Origin: Vespa crabro
Lineage: Eukaryota > Arthropoda > Insecta > Hymenoptera > Vespidae
Direction of reading: 5' to 3'
DNA: 64,000 nucleotides
Assembly (NCBI RefSeq): GCF_910589235.1
Contig: NW_025813620.1
Span: 1 to 64,000 of the forward strand
In this document: in pieces, positions 57,715 through 64,000 of the stretch
Position numbering within the stretch: the stretch's first letter is position 1
Layout: each line of letters starts with the position of its first letter
The notes under the pieces: generated by a model
Database searches by the model: none
What the model saw: the letters and a program-made list of their open reading frames with translations, nothing else
Told to the model about the DNA's origin: nothing
Position numbers and translations under genes: made by a program

Positions 57715-60372
57715 CTTTATTCTGCATCGATAGAATATAAAATCATTGAAATTGAACGAGATTTCAAGTTTTCGTTTTTCGACGATACGCGTATATGAGC
57801 GAAAAATCGTATATACGATATGAAAGAATGTTAAAAACTTTGATTCCAATATAAAATAGATGTTTGATCTTATGAAATGCAATGTTCTGAATCGATTGGT
57901 AACATTTTTCTAACTGTGGCACAAGTATTATTAAAGATTTCACGATTTTATCTTCGCATATACCGAAATTCGCGTATGTCGATTACGTTTTTCGACAATT
58001 ATCATATGAAAACGCGTATTTAAACATAGTAAAAACGTTATATTCTTGTTATATTCTTTATTCTGCATCGATAGAATATAAAATCATTGAAATTGAACGA
58101 GATTTCAAGTTTTCGTTTTTCGACGATACGCGTATATGAGCGAAAAATCGTATATACGATATGAAAGAATGTTAAAAACTTTGATTCCAATATAAAATAG
58201 ATGTTTGATCTTATGAAATGCAATGTTCTGAATCGATTGGTAACATTTTTCTAACTGTGGCACAAGTATTATTAAAGATTTCACGATTTTATCTTCGCAT
58301 ATACCGAAATTCGCGTATGTCGATTACGTTTTTCGACAATTATCATATGAAAACGCGTATTTAAACATAGTAAAAACGTTATATTCTTGTTATATTCTTT
58401 ATTCTGCATCGATAGAATATAAAATCATTGAAATTGAACGAGATTTCAAGTTTTCGTTTTTCGACGATACGCGTATATGAGCGAAAAATCGTATATACGA
58501 TATGAAAGAATGTTAAAAACTTTGATTCCAATATAAAATAGATGTTTGATCTTATGAAATGCAATGTTCTGAATCGATTGGTAACATTTTTCTAACTGTG
58601 GCACAAGTATTATTAAAGATTTCACGATTTTATCTTCGCATATACCGAAATTCGCGTATGTCGATTACGTTTTTCGACAATTATCATATGAAAACGCGTA
58701 TTTAAACATAGTAAAAACGTTATATTCTTGTTATATTCTTTATTCTGCATCGATAGAATATAAAATCATTGAAATTGAACGAGATTTCAAGTTTTCGTTT
58801 TTCGACGATACGCGTATATGAGCGAAAAATCGTATATACGATATGAAAGAATGTTAAAAACTTTGATTCCAATATAAAATAGATGTTTGATCTTATGAAA
58901 TGCAATGTTCTGAATCGATTGGTAACATTTTTCTAACTGTGGCACAAGTATTATTAAAGATTTCACGATTTTATCTTCGCATATACCGAAATTCGCGTAT
59001 GTCGATTACGTTTTTCGACAATTATCATATGAAAACGCGTATTTAAACAAAGTAAAAACGTTATATTCTTGTTATATTCTTTATTCTGCATCGATAGAAT
59101 ATAAAATCATTGAAATTGAACGAGATTTCAAGTTTTCGTTTTTCGACGATACGCGTATATGAGCGAAAAATCGTATATACGATATGAAAGAATGTTAAAA
59201 ACTTTGATTCCAATATAAAATAGATGTTTGATCTTATGAAATGCAATGTTCTGAATCGATTGGTAACATTTTTCTAACTGTGGCACAAGTATTATTAAAG
59301 ATTTCACGATTTTATCTTCGCATATACCGAAATTCGCGTATGTCGATTACGTTTTTCGACAATTATCATATGAAAACGCGTATTTAAACATAGTAAAAAC
59401 GTTATATTCTTGTTATATTCTTTATTCTGCATCGATAGAATATAAAATCATTGAAATTGAACGAGATTTCAAGTTTTCGTTTTTCGACGATACGCGTATA
59501 TGAGCGAAAAATCGTATATACGATATGAAAGAATGTTAAAAACTTTGATTCCAATATAAAATAGATGTTTGATCTTATGAAATGCAATGTTCTGAATCGA
59601 TTGGTAACATTTTTCTAACTGTGGCACAAGTATTATTAAAGATTTCACGATTTTATCTTCGCATATACCGAAATTCGCGTATGTCGATTACGTTTTTCGA
59701 CAATTATCATATGAAAACGCGTATTTAAACATAGTAAAAACGTTATATTCTTGTTATATTCTTTATTCTGCATCGATAGAATATAAAATCATTGAAATTG
59801 AACGAGATTTCAAGTTTTCGTTTTTCGACGATACGCGTATATGAGCGAAAAATCGTATATACGATATGAAAGAATGTTAAAAACTTTGATTCCAATATAA
59901 AATAGATGTTTGATCTTATGAAATGCAATGTTCTGAATCGATTGGTAACATTTTTCTAACTGTGGCACAAGTATTATTAAAGATTTCACGATTTTATCTT
60001 CGCATATACCGAAATTCGCGTATGTCGATTACGTTTTTCGACAATTATCATATGAAAACGCGTATTTAAACATAGTAAAAACGTTATATTCTTGTTATAT
60101 TCTTTATTCTGCATCGATAGAATATAAAATCATTGAAATTGAACGAGATTTCAAGTTTTCGTTTTTCGACGATACGCGTATATGAGCGAAAAATCGTATA
60201 TACGATATGAAAGAATGTTAAAAACTTTGATTCCAATATAAAATAGATGTTTGATCTTATGAAATGCAATGTTCTGAATCGATTGGTAACATTTTTCTAA
60301 CTGTGGCACAAGTATTATTAAAGATTTCACGATTTTATCTTCGCATATACCGAAATTCGCGTATGTCGATTA
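57715..60372 (+). repeat. Near-invariant stretch of the array
   Basis: Between a private change near 57706 and another near 60374 I saw only one departure from consensus, the common T54A near 59047. About 2.6 kb (nearly eight monomers) is therefore otherwise identical from copy to copy, pointing to very recent local homogenisation or amplification. Confidence 0.7.
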
Positions 60373-62122
60373 AGTTTTTCGACAATTATCATATGAAAAC
60401 GCGTATTTAAACATAGTAAAAACGTTATATTCTTGTTATATTCTTTATTCTGCATCGATAGAATATAAAATCATTGAAATTGAACGAGATTTCAAGTTTT
60501 CGTTTTTCGACGATACGCGTATATGAGCGAAAAATCGTATATACGATATGAAAGAATGTTAAAAACTTTGATTCCAATATAAAATAGATGTTTGATCTTA
60601 TGAAATGCAATGTTCTGAATCGATTGGTAACATTTTTCTAACTGTGGCACAAGTATTATTAAAGATTTCACGATTTTATCTTCGCATATACCGAAATTCG
60701 CGTATGTCGATTACGTTTTTCGACAATTATCATATGAAAACGCGTATTTAAACATAGTAAAAACGTTATATTCTTGTTATATTCTTTATTCTGCATCGAT
60801 AGAATATAAAATCATTGAAATTGAACGAGATTTCAAGTTTTCGTTTTTCGACGATACGCGTATATGAGCGAAAAATCGTATATACGATATGAAAGAATGT
60901 TAAAAACTTTGATTCCAATATAAAATAGATGTTTGATCTTATGAAATGCAATGTTCTGAATCGATTAGTAACATTTTTCTAACTGTGGCACAAGTATTAT
61001 TAAAGATTTCACGATTTTATCTTCGCATATACCGAAATTCGCGTATGTCGATTACGTTTTTCGACAATTATCATATGAAAACGCGTATTTAAACATAGTA
61101 AAAACGTTATATTCTTGTTATATTCTTTATTCTGCATCGATAGAATATAAAATCATTGAAATTGAACGAGATTTCAAGTTTTCGTTTTTCGACGATACGC
61201 GTATATGAGCGAAAAATCGTATATACTATATGAAAGAATGTTAAAAACTTTGATTCCAATATAAAATAGATGTTTGATCTTATGAAATGCAATGTTCTGA
61301 ATCGATTGGTAACATTTTTATAACTGTGGCACAAGTATTATTAAAGATTTCACGATTTTATCTTCGCATATACCGAAATTCGCGTATGTCGATTGCGTTT
61401 TTCGACAATTATCATATGAAAACGCGTATTTAAACATAGTAAAAACGTTATATTCTTGTCATATTCTTTATTCTGCATCGATAGAATATAAAATCATTGA
61501 AATTGAACGAGATTTCAAGTTTTCGTTTTTCGACGATACGCGTATATGAGCGAAATATCGTATATACGATATGAAAGAATGTTAAAAACTTTGATTCCAA
61601 TATAAAATAGATGTTTGATCTTATGAAATGCAATGTTCTGAATCGATTGGTAACATTTTTCTAACTGTGGCACAAGTATTATTAAAGATTTCACGATTTT
61701 ATCTTCGCATATACCGAAATTCGCGTATGTCGATTACGTTTTTCGACAATTATCATATGAAAACGCGTATTTAAACAAAGTAAGAACGTTATATTCTTGT
61801 TATATTTTTTATTCTGCATCGATAGAATATAAAATCATTGAAATTGAACGAGATTTCAAGTTTTCGTTTTTCGACGATACGCGTATATGAGCGAAAAATC
61901 GTATATACGATATGAAAGAACGTTAAAAACTTTGATTCCAATATAAAATAGATGTTTGATCTTATGAAATGCAATGTTCTGAATCGATTGGTAACATTTT
62001 TCTAACTGTGGCACAAGTATTATTAAAGATTTCACGATTTTATCTTCGCATATACCGAAATTCGCGTATGTCGATTACGTTTTTCGACAATTATCTAATG
62101 AAAACGCGTATTTAAACATAGT

Positions 62123-62128
62123 AAAAAA
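62123..62128 (+). repeat. Single-A insertion, A6 instead of A5 (monomer 58-62)
   Basis: The A run between monomer 57 and 63 has six A rather than five. It is the only copy I found with this insertion and the fourth net +1 indel of the window. The same monomer also has a private double change in the 8-bp palindrome just upstream (atctaatg in place of atcatatg, near 62095). Confidence 0.88.
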
Positions 62129-64000
62129 CGTTATATTCTTGTTATATTCTTTATTCTGCATCGATAGAATATAAAATCATTGAAATTGAACGAGATTTCA
62201 AGTTTTCGTTTTTCGACGATACGCGTATATGAGCGAAAAATCGTATATACGATATGAAAGAATGTTAAAAACTTTGATTCCAATATAAAATAGATGTTTG
62301 ATCTTATGAAATGCAATGTTCTGAATCGATTGGTAACATTTTTCTAACTGTGGCACAAGTATTATTAAAGATTTCACGATTTTATCTTCGCATATACCGA
62401 AATTCGCGTATGTCGATTACGTTTTTCGACAATTATCATATGAAAACGCGTATTTAAACAAAGTAAAAACGTTATATTCTTGTTATATTCTTTATTCTGC
62501 ATCGATAGAATATAAAATCATTGAAATTGAACGAGATTTCAAGTTTTCGTTTTTCGACGATACGCGTATATGAGCGAAAAATCGTATATACGATATGAAA
62601 GAATGTTAAAAACTTTGATTCCAATATAAAATAGATGTTTGATCTTATGAAATGCAATGTTCTGAATCGATTGGTAACATTTTTCTAACTGTGGCACAAG
62701 TATTATTAAAGATTTCACGATTTTATCTTCGCATATACCGAAATTCGCGTATGTCGATTACGTTTTTCGACAATTATCATATGAAAACGCGTATTTAAAC
62801 ATAGTAAAAACGTTATATTCTTGTTATATTCTTTATTCTGCATCGATAGAATATAAAATCATTGAAATTGAACGAGATTTCAAGTATTCGTTTTTCGACG
62901 ATACGCGTATATGAGCGAAAAATCGTATATACGATATGAAAGAATGTTAAAAACTTTGATTCCAATATAAAATAGATGTTTGATCTTATGAAATGCAATG
63001 TTCTGAATCGATTGGTAACATTTTTCTAACTGTGGCACAAGTATTATTAAAGATTTCACGATTTTATCTTCGCATATACCGAAATTCGCGTATGTCGATT
63101 ACGTTTTTCGACAATTATCATATGAAAACGCGTATTTAAACATAGTAAAGACGTTATATTCTTGTTATATTCTTTATTCTGCATCGATAGAATATAAAAT
63201 CATTGAAATTGAACGAGATTTCAAGTTTACGTTTTTCGACGATACGCGTATATGAGCGAAAAATCGTATATACGATATGAAAGAATGTTAAAAACTTTGA
63301 TTCCAATATAAAATAGATGTTTGATCTTATGAAATGCAATGTTCTGAATCGATTGGTAACATTTTTCTAACTGTGGCACAAGTATTATTAAAGATTTCAC
63401 GATTTTATCTTCGCATATACCGAAATTCGCGTATGTCGATTACGTTTTTCGACAATTATCATATGAAAACGCGTATTTAAACAAAGTAAAAACGTTATAT
63501 TCTTGTTATATTCTTTATTCTGCATCGATAGAATATAAAATCATTGAAATTGAACGAGATTTCAAGTTTTCGTTTTTCGACGATACGCGTATATGAGCGA
63601 AAAATCGTATATACGATATGAAAGAATGTTAAAAACTTTGATTCCAATATAAAATAGATGTTTGATCTTATGAAATGCAATGTTCTGAATCGATTGGTAA
63701 CATTTTTCTAACTGTGGCACAAGTATTATTAAAGATTTCACGATTTTATCTTCGCATATACCGAAATTCGCGTATGTCGATTACGTTTTTCGACAATTAT
63801 CATATGAAAACGCGTATTTAAACATAGTAAAAACGTTATATTCTTGTTATATTCTTTATTCTGCATCGATAGAATATAAAATCATTGAAATTGAACGAGA
63901 TTTCAAGTTTTCGTTTTTCGACGATACGCGTATATGAGCGAAAAATCGTATATACGATATGAAAGAACGTTAAAAACTTTGATTCCAATATAAAATAGAT

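Larger units (their letters stand above)
1..64000 (+). repeat. 341-bp satellite DNA tandem array (187.7 copies)
   Basis: The sequence repeats every 341 bp from end to end with no inversion, gap or foreign insertion. Landmarks such as the 14-bp palindrome and the tgtggcac segment recur at 341-bp steps in every copy; the only departures from register are four +1 insertions. Most copies differ from consensus at 0-3 bases. The array has no edge in this window, so its full size is unknown. Short open frames occur in every copy but behave as non-coding (see rejected items). Known biology: arrays of this kind make up centromeric, pericentromeric or other constitutive heterochromatin and are homogenised by unequal exchange and gene conversion. 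The organism is inferred only weakly: a eukaryote, possibly an insect. I do not recognise the satellite family by name. Confidence 0.98.

Noticed and set aside
1..64000. CRISPR array
   Set aside because: The repeat unit is 341 bp with no alternation of short constant repeats and unique spacers; the entire unit is constant.
1..64000. CENP-B box (17-bp motif with TTCG and CGGG cores)
   Set aside because: TTCG occurs several times per monomer, but CGGG is absent from the consensus, so the canonical box is not present.
1..64000. Primate alpha satellite, suggested by about 2 x 170 bp length
   Set aside because: The two halves of the unit do not resemble each other, and base composition and CpG content differ; the length match is coincidental.

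Overview
The whole 64,000-bp window is one uninterrupted tandem array of a 341-bp satellite monomer, all head-to-tail in the same orientation. There are 187 complete copies plus a 229-bp partial copy when the first base of the window is taken as monomer base 1. The only net length changes are four single-base insertions (runs ending at 361, 18776, 29348 and 62128), so 187 x 341 + 4 + 229 = 64,000. I see no protein-coding gene, RNA gene, transposon, CRISPR array or array boundary. Both ends of the window lie inside the array, so the true array is longer.

The monomer is AT-rich (98 G+C in 341, about 29%) but carries 22 CpG dinucleotides where base composition predicts about 7. Copies usually differ from the consensus at 0-3 positions (below 1%). 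An AT-rich, CpG-enriched eukaryotic satellite fits an insect, perhaps a hymenopteran with little DNA methylation, but this is a guess; I do not recognise the family. Size, homogeneity and array length are what one expects of centromeric or pericentromeric heterochromatin.

Rare variants act as barcodes and reveal a mosaic of local higher-order structure. Region by region: 0-11 kb, near-consensus with scattered private variants; 11.3-15.6 kb, a weak 9-monomer echo; 15.1-23.1 kb, a 3.2-kb block duplicated 14 monomers apart with a 3-monomer repeat between; 23.2-25.6 kb, a 3-monomer higher-order repeat related to a single copy at 13.3 kb; 29.4-34.9 kb, a very homogeneous core with A60G/T54A markers in 3- and 4-monomer spacing; 34.9-40.6 kb, a 9-monomer unit duplicated with one monomer lost, and a third partial copy at 46.7-48.7 kb; 40.6-42.7 kb, another 3-monomer repeat; 42.7-45.8 kb, shuffled marked monomers; 49.9-56.3 kb, a block repeated 13 monomers apart; 57.7-60.4 kb, almost invariant; 60.4-64 kb, scattered private variants.

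Monomer numbering used throughout: base 1 is the g that begins gtatgtcgat at window position 1; variants are written as consensus base, monomer position, new base. All variant lists were made by eye and may miss a few.
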